The position numbers and the translations under genes are program-made. Of a stretch of DNA of 32,312 nucleotides, positions 7,886 to 16,001 are shown piece by piece; within the stretch, counting starts at the first letter, position 1, and each line of letters starts with the position of its first letter. This DNA is from an uncultured bacterium (GTDB taxonomy: Bacteria; Bacillota_I; Bacilli_A; RF39; UBA660): assembly GCA_949292245.1 (NCBI GenBank), contig CASEYV010000014.1, positions 1-32,312 on the forward strand, read 5' to 3'. A model generated the notes under the pieces. That model made no database searches, was not told the origin of the DNA, and saw nothing but the letters and a program-made list of their open reading frames with translations.

Positions 7886-8328
7886 TGCCAGGAACAAAAA
7901 CAGGAGTATATCCAGTATATGAAAACCAATTTAAAGTTGGAACTAGCAAAGAATCTTTAAATACTATTGCAGATATGGCTACATTTAGCGTAGCATTGGA
8001 TAATGGAGTTGAAGAATGGAATCCATTCGACCAAAAAGGATGGGTTAGACGTTTAATGACATCTAAATCTGTTACAATTAGTATTTCAGGAAAACGTAAT
8101 TATGGTGATGCGGGAAATGATTATGTAGCAGGAATGGCATTACAAAATGGTAGAGAAGCAGAAGGAGTTCTACAATGGACTTTCCCAGATGGAGCAACAC
8201 TATTATTTGAAAATGCTGTATTTAATGTTACAAATTGGGGCGGTGGAGATAGTACAAATGTTATACCACTTGAATTTGATGTAATGTCAAACGGAAAACC
8301 AACTTATACACCAGCAGCTGAAGAATAA
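7885..8328 (+). CDS. Major tail (tube) protein
   Basis: A 147-residue protein. It has YPVYENQFKVGTSKESLNTI, NGVEEWNPFDQKGWVRRLMTSKSVTISISGKR and a C-terminal NVTNWGGGDSTNVIPLEFDV, matching the tail tube proteins of A118/SPP1-like phages, which polymerise into the tail tube. Directly after it is a strong terminator, so transcripts through the capsid and tube genes can end here and give these structural proteins in excess over the downstream tail genes. Confidence is high by sequence and position. Confidence 0.85.
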   Translation: MPGTKTGVYPVYENQFKVGTSKESLNTIADMATFSVALDNGVEEWNPFDQKGWVRRLMTSKSVTISISGKRNYGDAGNDYVAGMALQNGREAEGVLQWTFPDGATLLFENAVFNVTNWGGGDSTNVIPLEFDVMSNGKPTYTPAAEE

Positions 8329-8331
8329 CAC

Positions 8332-8360
8332 AAGGGACAAGTATGTCCCTTTATTTTTTT
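8332..8360 (+). terminator. Intrinsic terminator after the major tail gene
   Basis: Perfect 8-base-pair stem AAGGGACA/TGTCCCTT (8332-8339 with 8344-8351), loop AGTA, then TATTTTTTT. It lies inside the late operon, so it probably attenuates rather than stops transcription of the downstream tail genes. Confidence 0.85.
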
Positions 8361-8381
8361 ATAAATTTTAGGAGGGAAATC

Positions 8382-8693
8382 ATGAATTTAAATATTACAG
8401 ACAAATTAGGAATAGAAAAACAAGAAATAACAATAGCAGAAGGAAAAACATATACAGTAGATTGTGGAGCTAAAACAATGATAAAAGCACAAGAAATATT
8501 TAAAAAAGATAGTTCACTTGAAGGTATGTTTGATGTTATTGAATTGCTTTTAGGTAAAAAAGCAAAGAAAGAAATAGATGATATGAATTTAACAGTGAAA
8601 CAATTAAAAGTTATTGTTTTAGCAATAATGGCACAAATAAATGAAATATCATACGAGGAAATGGAAGAACGATTTCAAAAATCAGTCAAATAA
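8382..8693 (+). CDS. Tail assembly chaperone, short product (gpG-like)
   Basis: A 103-residue protein. It starts at ATG 8382 after a GGAGGG site; the in-frame upstream codons from 8343 lie in the terminator and are not used. It has the acidic, helical character of phage tail assembly chaperones (TYTVDCGAKTMIKAQEIF, then YEEMEERFQKSVK), which coat the tape measure while the tube polymerises. Its 3' end overlaps a longer frame that continues as a Gp15-like domain (see 8382-9030). Confidence 0.75.
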   Translation: MNLNITDKLGIEKQEITIAEGKTYTVDCGAKTMIKAQEIFKKDSSLEGMFDVIELLLGKKAKKEIDDMNLTVKQLKVIVLAIMAQINEISYEEMEERFQKSVK

Positions 8694-9030
8694 TGAAACA
8701 TGGTACGATTTTGAAGAAGACTGGGAACTAATTGCTTCAAGCCTAAAAACACAATATGGATACAGCATTAGAAAAGAAATTGATAATATGGATTGGGCAG
8801 AATTAAGCAGTGACATTTCTGGCCTTATGGGAGATACACCTCTAGGAAATATAGTACAAATCAGAAGTGAAGAAGATAGAGAAAAATTAAAAAGTTTCAC
8901 GCAAGACCAAAAAAATATTAGATGGAAATATAGAATGAAAATGGCCGAGAACGTGGACCAAGAAGAGTTTAAGAAAGTTATTGCCGATTTACAAAAAGCA
9001 TTTAAAGAAATGGCTGGTGATAACAAATGA
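8382..9030 (+). CDS. Tail assembly chaperone, long frameshift product (gpGT-like, Gp15-type extension)
   Basis: Probable +1 translational fusion of 215 residues. The downstream frame (open from 8641) encodes TWYDFEEDWELIASSLKTQYG and DISGLMGDTPLGNIVQIRSE, close to the phage Gp15 family, but has no ribosome binding site before any plausible start. Both frames overlap from 8641 to 8693. A candidate slip site is TTT-C at 8673-8676 (CGA TTT CAA AAA), where tRNA-Phe can move from UUU to UUC. Long and short chaperones from one gene are the rule in long-tailed phages, and +1 versions are known in SPP1. The exact slip base is inferred; independent starts remain possible. Confidence 0.55.
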
Positions 9031-9170
9031 AAGAAATAAGATGCCCAAATTGTAATCAACTTTTATTAAAAGCTGATGTATGTGTGGGAGAAATAAAATG
9101 TACAAGATGTAAGGAAATAGTAAAAATAAAATTAAAAAATGACAGAGTGAGCAACACGACTAAAAAATAG
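9027..9170 (+). CDS. Com-like zinc-finger translational regulator
   Basis: A 47-residue protein (MKEIRCPNCNQLLLKADVCV...). It has two C-x2-C pairs, CPNC and CTRC, 15 residues apart, and a basic tail, the layout of the Mu Com family. Mu Com is a small zinc protein that binds mom mRNA and opens a stem that hides the mom start. It overlaps the chaperone stop by 4 bases (ATGA). An inverted repeat covering the tape measure start lies just downstream, so a similar role on that gene is plausible but unproven. Confidence 0.75.
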   Translation: MKEIRCPNCNQLLLKADVCVGEIKCTRCKEIVKIKLKNDRVSNTTKK

Positions 9171-9184
9171 TGAGTAGTTAGCCA

Positions 9185-9237
9185 ATACCTGCAATTCTAA
9201 AATTTATAAAAAAGTAAAGGGAGTGAAAAGCAGGTAT
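9185..9237 (+). promoter_or_regulatory. Inverted repeat that could hide the tape measure start codon
   Basis: ATACCTGC at 9185-9192 is the perfect reverse complement of GCAGGTAT at 9230-9237, which includes the A and T of the tape measure ATG (9236). The 37-base loop holds the GGGAG ribosome binding site. If it folds, it would reduce initiation. A Com-like gene ends 14 bases upstream. Confidence 0.45.
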
Positions 9238-12106
9238 GAGCACAAATGTTGGAGCAGTAGATTTTGAATTATTGCTAAATTCAAATCCGTTTAATAAAGG
9301 AATAAAAACTGCTGGAAATACAATACAAAAAAGTGGAATAGAAAATTCTTTAAAAAATATAGGTAAAGCTGCAATAGCTGCTTTTTCAATTAAAGCAGTT
9401 GTAGATTTTACAAAAAGTTGCCTAGAATTAGGTTCTAATTTAGCAGAAGTACAAAACGTTGTAGATGTTACTTTTGGAAATCTAAATGGAGAAGTAGATA
9501 AATTTGCACAAAATGCAATAGACCAATTTGGATTAGGTCAAACAGTTACTAAAAAATATGTTGGTACATTTGGAGCTATGGCTAAGGCATTTGATTTTAG
9601 CAATCAAGCAGCTCTAGAAATGGCAGAAACACTAACTGGATTGACAGGAGATGTTGCATCTTTTTATAATTTAAGTACAGATGAAGCATATACAAAATTA
9701 AAATCTGTGTTTACAGGGGAAACAGAAACATTAAAGGACCTAGGTGTTGTAATGACACAAAATGCTTTAGACCAATACGCTCTAGCAAATGGATATGGAA
9801 AAACAACAGCTAAAATGTCAGAACAAGAAAAAACAGCATTGCGATATCAATTTGTATTAGACAAATTAAGTCTTGCACAAGGAGATTTTGCAAGGACAAG
9901 TGATAGCTGGGCTAACCAAACAAGAGTGTTAAGTTTAAGATTTGATGAATTAAAAGCAACACTAGGGCAAGGATTTATTAATTTGTTTACACCTATTGTT
10001 CAAGGAATAAACTGGGTAATAAGTAAATTACAAGTACTTGCAGATGCATTCAAATCATTTACTGAGTTTATTACAGGTAGAAAATCAGATAGTACTGGTG
10101 GTATTGGAAGTGTTGCATCAGACTTAACAGATGTAACAAGTTCTGCTGATACAGCATCAGATGCAGTTTCTGGAATAGGAAGTAGTGCAAAAAAAGCAGC
10201 TAAGGACATGAAAAGTTTAGCCACATTTGATACTGCACAGGTATTACAAACCAGTGACAGTAGCTCTAGTAGTAGTGGAGCTTCAAGTGCAAGTTCCGCA
10301 GGTTTAGATTTTGGAAATTCCTTAACAGATACTATGGAAGAAGCAAATACACAAATGGATTCTTTTATGAAGAAAGCTTCTGAATTAGTAGATTTATTTA
10401 AACAGGGATTTTCAGAGGGCCTTGGAAATTTTGATTTTAGTAGCTTAACTAATTCAATTGAAGGAATAAAGAATAATTTAATAGATATTTTTACTGCACC
10501 AAATGTTTTAAATGCAGCAAATAATTGGGCAAATACAGTTGCATTAAACTTGGGAAAAGTAGCTGGTAGTATTACTAGTATAGGAGCCACTATAGCAGAC
10601 AATTTATTAGGCGGAATAAATCTATTCTTAGAACAAAACAAAAAAAGTTTACAGGAGCACATAGTAAGATTATTTGATATATCAAGCAGAGGACATGAAT
10701 TAAGCGGAAATATATCAGTTGTAGTAGCAGACATATTCAGTATATTTAGAAGCGGTACAGCTAAACAAATATCTGCAGACATAATGGCAATATTTTCAGA
10801 AGGAATATTTGGAAGTGTTGAAATTGTAGGACAAGGTGCAAATGATCTACTATATGTTTTAACTCAACCTTTTATAGATAATAAGGATTTGATAAAAGAA
10901 ACAATAGAAGGTATGTTAGAACCAATTTCTAGTGTATTAAATACTATAAAAAATGGTGTTCAAGATACTTTTGAAACATTTTGGAATGTATATGATAGAT
11001 ATATTGCTCCAGCAGTAGAGAACATTAAAAATGGATTTTCTAGTATATTAGAGACGGTATTAAAAGTATGGAATGAAAATCTAAAACCAATCTTTGATGA
11101 GTGGGCAGAAAAGTTTGATACATTATGGCAAGAACATATACAACCAATGGTCAACAGTTTTCTTGAGTTTGTTGGCAAAATAGTAAATGGAATATCAGAA
11201 ATATGGAATACATGGTTAGTTCCAATTATTAATTGGATTGTTAAAAATGTAGTACCAGTAGTATCTCCAATTTTAGAGACATTAGGAAATGTATTTACAA
11301 ATATTTTTGGAGCAATTGGGGATGTTTTAAACGGCTTTTTTACAACATTAGGTGGATTAATAGATTTTATTGTTGGTGTATTTACAGGAGATTGGGATAA
11401 AGCTTGGAGTGGCATTAAAGAAATATTTTCAGGAATTTGGACAGCTATAAAAGGTGTTTTTGAAGGAATATGGAATTCAATAAAAGATGTTGTAAAAGGT
11501 TCTATTGAAACAGTAAAAAATGTAATAACTAGTGTTTTAAATACTATAAGTTCGATTTGGAGCAATATTTGGAATGGTATGAAAAATATTGTAATAAATA
11601 TTTTCAATGGAATTTGGAATGCAATAAAAAGAGTTATAAACACAATTCTTGGTGGAATTGAAAGTATGGCAAATGGAATTGTAAGTGGAATAAATGCAGC
11701 AACTAGAGCATTAAACAACTTAAGTTTTGATGTTCCAGATTGGGTTCCAGGGATAGGCGGAGGAAAATTTGGATTTAATATACCACAACTAAACAAAGTG
11801 AGTTTACCTCGCCTTGCAGAAGGTGGATATGTAAAAGCCAACACACCTCAACTTGCAATGATAGGTGATAACAGACATCAAGGAGAAATAGTAGCCCCAG
11901 AAGACAAGTTAGAAGAAATATATAGAAAAGTATTAAAAGAACAGGGTGTAGGAACAAATGATAAAGTGATAGAATTATTAAAGACTATTATAGAATTGCT
12001 AAGAAATATAGATTTTAATCCTGAAGTAAATTTAAACGGATATAGGTTAAATAAAGAACTTGACAAGATAAAAAACAAAAAGAAATTTGCAACGAATGGA
12101 GGCTAA
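9236..12106 (+). CDS. Tape measure protein
   Basis: The longest single-frame gene of the window (956 residues). It sets tail length and is ejected with DNA. Residues 1-280 resemble phage minor tail/tape measure N-termini (NPFNKGIKTAGNTIQKSG; LTGLTGDVASFYNLSTDEA). A Ser-rich linker lies at about 340-352. From about 560 to 830 hydrophobic helices repeat with regularly spaced Trp (WNSIKDVV, IWSNIWNGM, IWNAIKR), the classic tape measure pattern. The C-terminus has LPRLAEGGYVKANTPQLAMIG, common in this family. It starts after a GGGAG site that lies within a possible hairpin. Confidence 0.9.
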   Translation: MSTNVGAVDFELLLNSNPFNKGIKTAGNTIQKSGIENSLKNIGKAAIAAFSIKAVVDFTKSCLELGSNLAEVQNVVDVTFGNLNGEVDKFAQNAIDQFGLGQTVTKKYVGTFGAMAKAFDFSNQAALEMAETLTGLTGDVASFYNLSTDEAYTKLKSVFTGETETLKDLGVVMTQNALDQYALANGYGKTTAKMSEQEKTALRYQFVLDKLSLAQGDFARTSDSWANQTRVLSLRFDELKATLGQGFINLFTPIVQGINWVISKLQVLADAFKSFTEFITGRKSDSTGGIGSVASDLTDVTSSADTASDAVSGIGSSAKKAAKDMKSLATFDTAQVLQTSDSSSSSSGASSASSAGLDFGNSLTDTMEEANTQMDSFMKKASELVDLFKQGFSEGLGNFDFSSLTNSIEGIKNNLIDIFTAPNVLNAANNWANTVALNLGKVAGSITSIGATIADNLLGGINLFLEQNKKSLQEHIVRLFDISSRGHELSGNISVVVADIFSIFRSGTAKQISADIMAIFSEGIFGSVEIVGQGANDLLYVLTQPFIDNKDLIKETIEGMLEPISSVLNTIKNGVQDTFETFWNVYDRYIAPAVENIKNGFSSILETVLKVWNENLKPIFDEWAEKFDTLWQEHIQPMVNSFLEFVGKIVNGISEIWNTWLVPIINWIVKNVVPVVSPILETLGNVFTNIFGAIGDVLNGFFTTLGGLIDFIVGVFTGDWDKAWSGIKEIFSGIWTAIKGVFEGIWNSIKDVVKGSIETVKNVITSVLNTISSIWSNIWNGMKNIVINIFNGIWNAIKRVINTILGGIESMANGIVSGINAATRALNNLSFDVPDWVPGIGGGKFGFNIPQLNKVSLPRLAEGGYVKANTPQLAMIGDNRHQGEIVAPEDKLEEIYRKVLKEQGVGTNDKVIELLKTIIELLRNIDFNPEVNLNGYRLNKELDKIKNKKKFATNGG

Positions 12107-12109
12107 AAG

Positions 12110-12511
12110 ATGTATGAACCAAAACTAATAGTAAATAATACACAAGTACCAGGCATAGTGAAATTAACTCCTGGACCAGAGCCTCTATGGGGAGATGGAA
12201 CAGGTAGAAATGCCTTAGATGGCCATTATAGTGGTACATTTATAGGATATTTTGATACTTTAGAAATTGAAATTGGAATAGTATCGGATGAAGAATTTAA
12301 TTTAATAAAGAAATTGCTTGAACATCCTTTTTTAGAGGATGTTCAATTTGCTTTAGAGAAAGATATGGGAGAATACAAACAAGGAGATTTATTTACAGAA
12401 GACTTCTATAATGGAGCAGCAATAAAATCTAGTCCTTTGGCCTGCGGAGGCTATTGGGAAGGATTTACAGTTACTTTAACTGCTATAGATAGGAGGCTAC
12501 AATTGACATGA
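12110..12511 (+). CDS. Short distal tail protein (DUF6711-like)
   Basis: A 133-residue protein placed between the tape measure and the large tail protein. Its KLIVNNTQVPGIVKLTPGPEPLWGDGTGRN and C-terminal GYWEGFTVTLTAIDRRLQ are seen in short tail proteins of Firmicutes phages (DUF6711-like). A GGAGGC site lies 6 bases before the start. The stop overlaps the next start (ATGA). Likely part of the distal tail or baseplate hub, but no motif fixes its job. Confidence 0.6.
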   Translation: MYEPKLIVNNTQVPGIVKLTPGPEPLWGDGTGRNALDGHYSGTFIGYFDTLEIEIGIVSDEEFNLIKKLLEHPFLEDVQFALEKDMGEYKQGDLFTEDFYNGAAIKSSPLACGGYWEGFTVTLTAIDRRLQLT

Positions 12512-15484
12512 TAAATGTGAGTAATGATTTTAAAACAAGAACTAAAAAAATAAAACAGCAAAATATAAAATTAGGGATATTAAATGGTGAATTAACAGTT
12601 AAAGAAGTACACTTTATGCCAGTTAATGTTTTCAATAAATTGCCTGTTTGGATGTTAAGAAAAAGACAAGAAGTAATTGCAAAAGAGTTAAAATATAGTT
12701 TTGATGGCAAATTATTTAAAACTATAATGAAACAAATTGAGATTACTGTAAAAAATGCGGTTGAACTAAAAGACAAAAATGTTAATTTTAAATATGGAAT
12801 ATATGTTAATAACAAATTTGAATATATTGATTTAGGCGATTTTTATATAAAAGATATTGATGATGACAAAAGAAAAAAAGAATTAGTTGTAACAGGATAT
12901 GACAAAATGATACATTTCATGAAGACATTTAAGCAGTCTGATTTACAATTAACATATCCTTGTACAATGTTAACATTAATACAAAAAATGTGTGAAGTCT
13001 GCGGAGTAGAATTATACTCTACAGACTTTTTTAATGCAGATTTACAAGTAGATGAAGACTATTTTACAGCACAACAATTGACGTACAGAGACGTGTTAGA
13101 GAAAGTAGCAGAATCAACAGAAACTACAATTTTTATAAAAGATAATAAATTATATTTGCATAAATTAGCCGATAATCCTGTTGAAAAATTAGATGCAAGT
13201 TATTTAACAGGTTTGACAGTTAAAGAAAAATTTGGACCTGTTAATGCTTTAGTTTTGGGACGAGGAGATGTAGAAGACAATGTAGAAGCTAAAGATGATA
13301 CAAGTATTGCTGAAAATGGTAGATGTGAAATACGATTTGATGAAAATGAATTTGTGGAATACAAAAGAGAACAAGTAATAGATGAAATGTTCGAACAAAT
13401 AAAAGGATTAGAATATTATGCTTTTGAGGGCTCAGATGTAGGGGTTATGTGGCTAGAACCATGCGATTTAATAGAAGTAGAAGATACAGAGGAAAGCACA
13501 TATAAAACTATATATTTAATAGCAAATATAACAATAAATACTGGAATAGGTAATGATATAGAAGCGGATATTCCAGAAATGACAGATACAGAATACAAAG
13601 TTACTACTAAAGAAGAAAAGAAAACTTTAAAAGTAGAAAGATTAGCTAAAAAGAATGAAGGACTAATACAAGACTTAATAGAAGAAACAACAGAACAAGG
13701 TCAAAAACTAACAGAAGTAAAACAAACTGTAGATGGTATTACACAGACGGTATCTAAGGTTGAAGAAAAAGTTGAAACTGTTGAAGCAAAAGCAGACAAT
13801 GCACAAGAAACAGCAGATAATATAAACACTAATTTAACTCAAAATTATTATACAAAAACTGAAACAAACTCTCAAATACAGCAAACGGCAAATAGTATAA
13901 CAAGCTCTGTATCTGCAAGTATTTCTGAAGCAAAACAAGAAGCTATTGACAGTGCAAATTCAAGCACAGACGACAAGTTACAAAATTATTCTACAACAAC
14001 TGAAATGAATTCTGTTATTGAGCAAAAGGCAAACGAAATTACTACAAGAATAGATGAAATGCAAGACATAACTAAAACAGTAAGTGGAACTAAAATAATA
14101 ACACTTGAAAATTGTGTACCAGGTGCTCTATTAGAGTTACATATTTATGGAAATAATCAAGTATTTAAATATTTGTATCCGTCAAATGATTTATATCCAT
14201 CAAACAATTTATATCCTTATGGGGATAGCCGAATTATTGTAAGTGCTTCTAACGGAGAAACGGAAGAAACTACATCTGTTGACATTTACGAATTAGGAGT
14301 AACAGATGTATTAAGACAAAACGGTGATATAAGAGATGAATATGTTTTAAAAAATGGTAAAGCACAAGTAATTCGTAGGATTAATAAAGATGGAACAATT
14401 AAAGCTATAGAAGAAATAGAAGATTTAGGAGAATTCTTTATTGAATTAAAAGATGTGGAGAATGTAATAGAAATTAAAAATTATTCTGCAGAAATAGAAG
14501 CAAAATATGCAATTCAAAATGATTATACTGACATCTATGCAACTAAAGTAGAGATGAGTTCTTCTATTAAACAAACTGCTGAAGAAATCAATTTAACAGT
14601 AAGCAAGAAGGTGGGAGAAGATGAAGTTATTGCAAGCATTAATGCATCTGCTGAAGAAGTTCGGTATCAAAGCGAATAAAATAGAGTTATCTGCAAACGA
14701 CATTTTGAACTTACTAGCAGGCAATGAAATTAATTTAGGAAGTAAAAAAATCACTATAAAAAGTGATAATTTTAGCGTAGATGCAAATGGGAAAATGACC
14801 TGTAATAGTGCTAATATTACTGGTGGAAAAATAAATGTGATAGGACCAGAAGCAGGAAGAGAAACAATAAAAATAAGTAATTCTTCACATCCAGATGAAT
14901 ATACATCACTTATGCCGATAGGGTTAATAAGTACTGGAACTGAGGGAACGGTTAGTATAACATGTGCAGGAAATGTTCCAGGTTCTAGCTCTATATCTTT
15001 ACGTGATAAATATGGTTATATGCATCTTAGTCCACATTATATAGAATCACAGTATTTATTCGATAATCAAATTACTAGTATGGCACCTAATTTAAGAATA
15101 GATAGTGGAGGAGAGTTTAAAAGGTCTACTAATACATCCTCAAAAAGATACAAAACGGATATTAAAGATATTGAAAAAGATGAACTTGATGTACATAAAC
15201 TATATAATTTACCTGTAAGGCAGTTTAAATATAAAACGAATTATTTTAAAAACACGAAAGACCCAAGATATAATAAAGAATTAATAGGATTTATAGCAGA
15301 AGAAGTTGCAGAAATTTATCCTATAGCAGCCGATTATGAAAAAGATAAAAATGGAAAAGAAGTAATTGAAAATTGGAACGAAAGGTATATTATACCACCT
15401 ATGTTAAAATTAATCCAAGAATTACATAGTGATATAGAACAACTAAAAAATGAATTAAAAGAAATAAAGGAGAGCAGAAATTAA
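12508..15484 (+). CDS. Large tail/baseplate protein with C-terminal S74 chaperone, read through a CGG +1 frameshift
   Basis: Probable 991-residue tail protein, interrupted by one apparent frameshift at CGG 14662. Read as C-skip then GGT=Gly, the protein continues without loss: VGIKANKIELSANDILN follows ASINASAEE. Residues about 1-390 are the baseplate/tail hub part, about 390-560 is coiled coil, and the C-terminus is an S74 intramolecular chaperone (SSKRYKTDI with probable catalytic S877 and K882; LIGFIAEEVAEIYP), which trimerises the protein and then cleaves itself off (about 115 residues). Without the shift translation stops at 14677-14679, giving 723 residues and no chaperone. Starts by ATGA overlap with the previous gene. 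Confidence 0.75.
14662..14664 (+). other. CGG +1 recoding site in the S74 tail protein
   Basis: Zero-frame GTT CGG TAT; the protein continues as GTT (C) GGT ATC AAA. The only in-frame CGG of this gene. Confidence 0.75.
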
Positions 15485-15497
15485 TCTGCTCTTTTTT
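15471..15497 (+). terminator. Intrinsic terminator after the S74 tail protein
   Basis: Perfect 8-base-pair stem AGAGCAGA/TCTGCTCT (15471-15478 with 15485-15492), 6-base loop containing the gene's stop codon, then TTTTT. It probably attenuates transcription of the fibre genes. Confidence 0.8.
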
Positions 15498-15511
15498 GAA
15501 TGGAGGAAAAT

Positions 15512-16000
15512 ATGGGATATTTTAATTTTGAAAATAATGTAACACCTATAAATGACACAAATTTAAATGCAATGCAAAGAGAATTAATGAAAATGATGTT
15601 TCCAGTCGGTTCAAGATATATTACCGAAAATGCTAATACAAACCCAAGTACAATACTGGAATTTGGAACTTGGGAAAGATTCAAGGGATTGATTGCGTTA
15701 GGTGTAGATGAAGATGATGATAATTTAACAATAGGAGCAACTGGTGGAGAAAAAGAACATACACTAACAGTCGACGAAATACCAAGTCACTTTCATGAAG
15801 GAATATATCAAAACGACAACAATTGGTCTGGCTTCGTAAAATCAGGTTCTGGAAGCGGAACGATAGGGTATCTGGCTGGAACCAGTCCAGTAGAAGGTGC
15901 AAATGTAGAGATGAGAACAGGTTCTGTTGGAAGTGGCTTACCAGTAAATAATATGATGCCTTACGAGGTGGTAGGCTATATGTGGATAAGGAGGTCATAA
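15512..16000 (+). CDS. Baseplate / tail collar-like protein
   Basis: A 162-residue protein with FPVGSRYITENANTNPSTILEFGTWERFKG, a GGEKEHTLTVDEIPSHFHEG segment and a C-terminal NNMMPYEVVGYMWIRR. This is the signature of phage tail collar/baseplate proteins (the HTLTxxExPxHxH pattern with a PYxVxxxWxR end). The GGAGGA site at 15502 selects the ATG at 15512 over an in-frame ATG at 15500. It follows the terminator closely and precedes the fibre gene by one base. Confidence 0.8.
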   Translation: MGYFNFENNVTPINDTNLNAMQRELMKMMFPVGSRYITENANTNPSTILEFGTWERFKGLIALGVDEDDDNLTIGATGGEKEHTLTVDEIPSHFHEGIYQNDNNWSGFVKSGSGSGTIGYLAGTSPVEGANVEMRTGSVGSGLPVNNMMPYEVVGYMWIRRS

Positions 16001-16001
16001 T

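Noticed and set aside
10000..11844. Long minus-strand open frames within the tape measure gene
   Set aside because: They mirror the Ser/Gly/Ala-rich codons of the plus-strand gene, have no ribosome binding sites and encode low-complexity hydrophobic strings.
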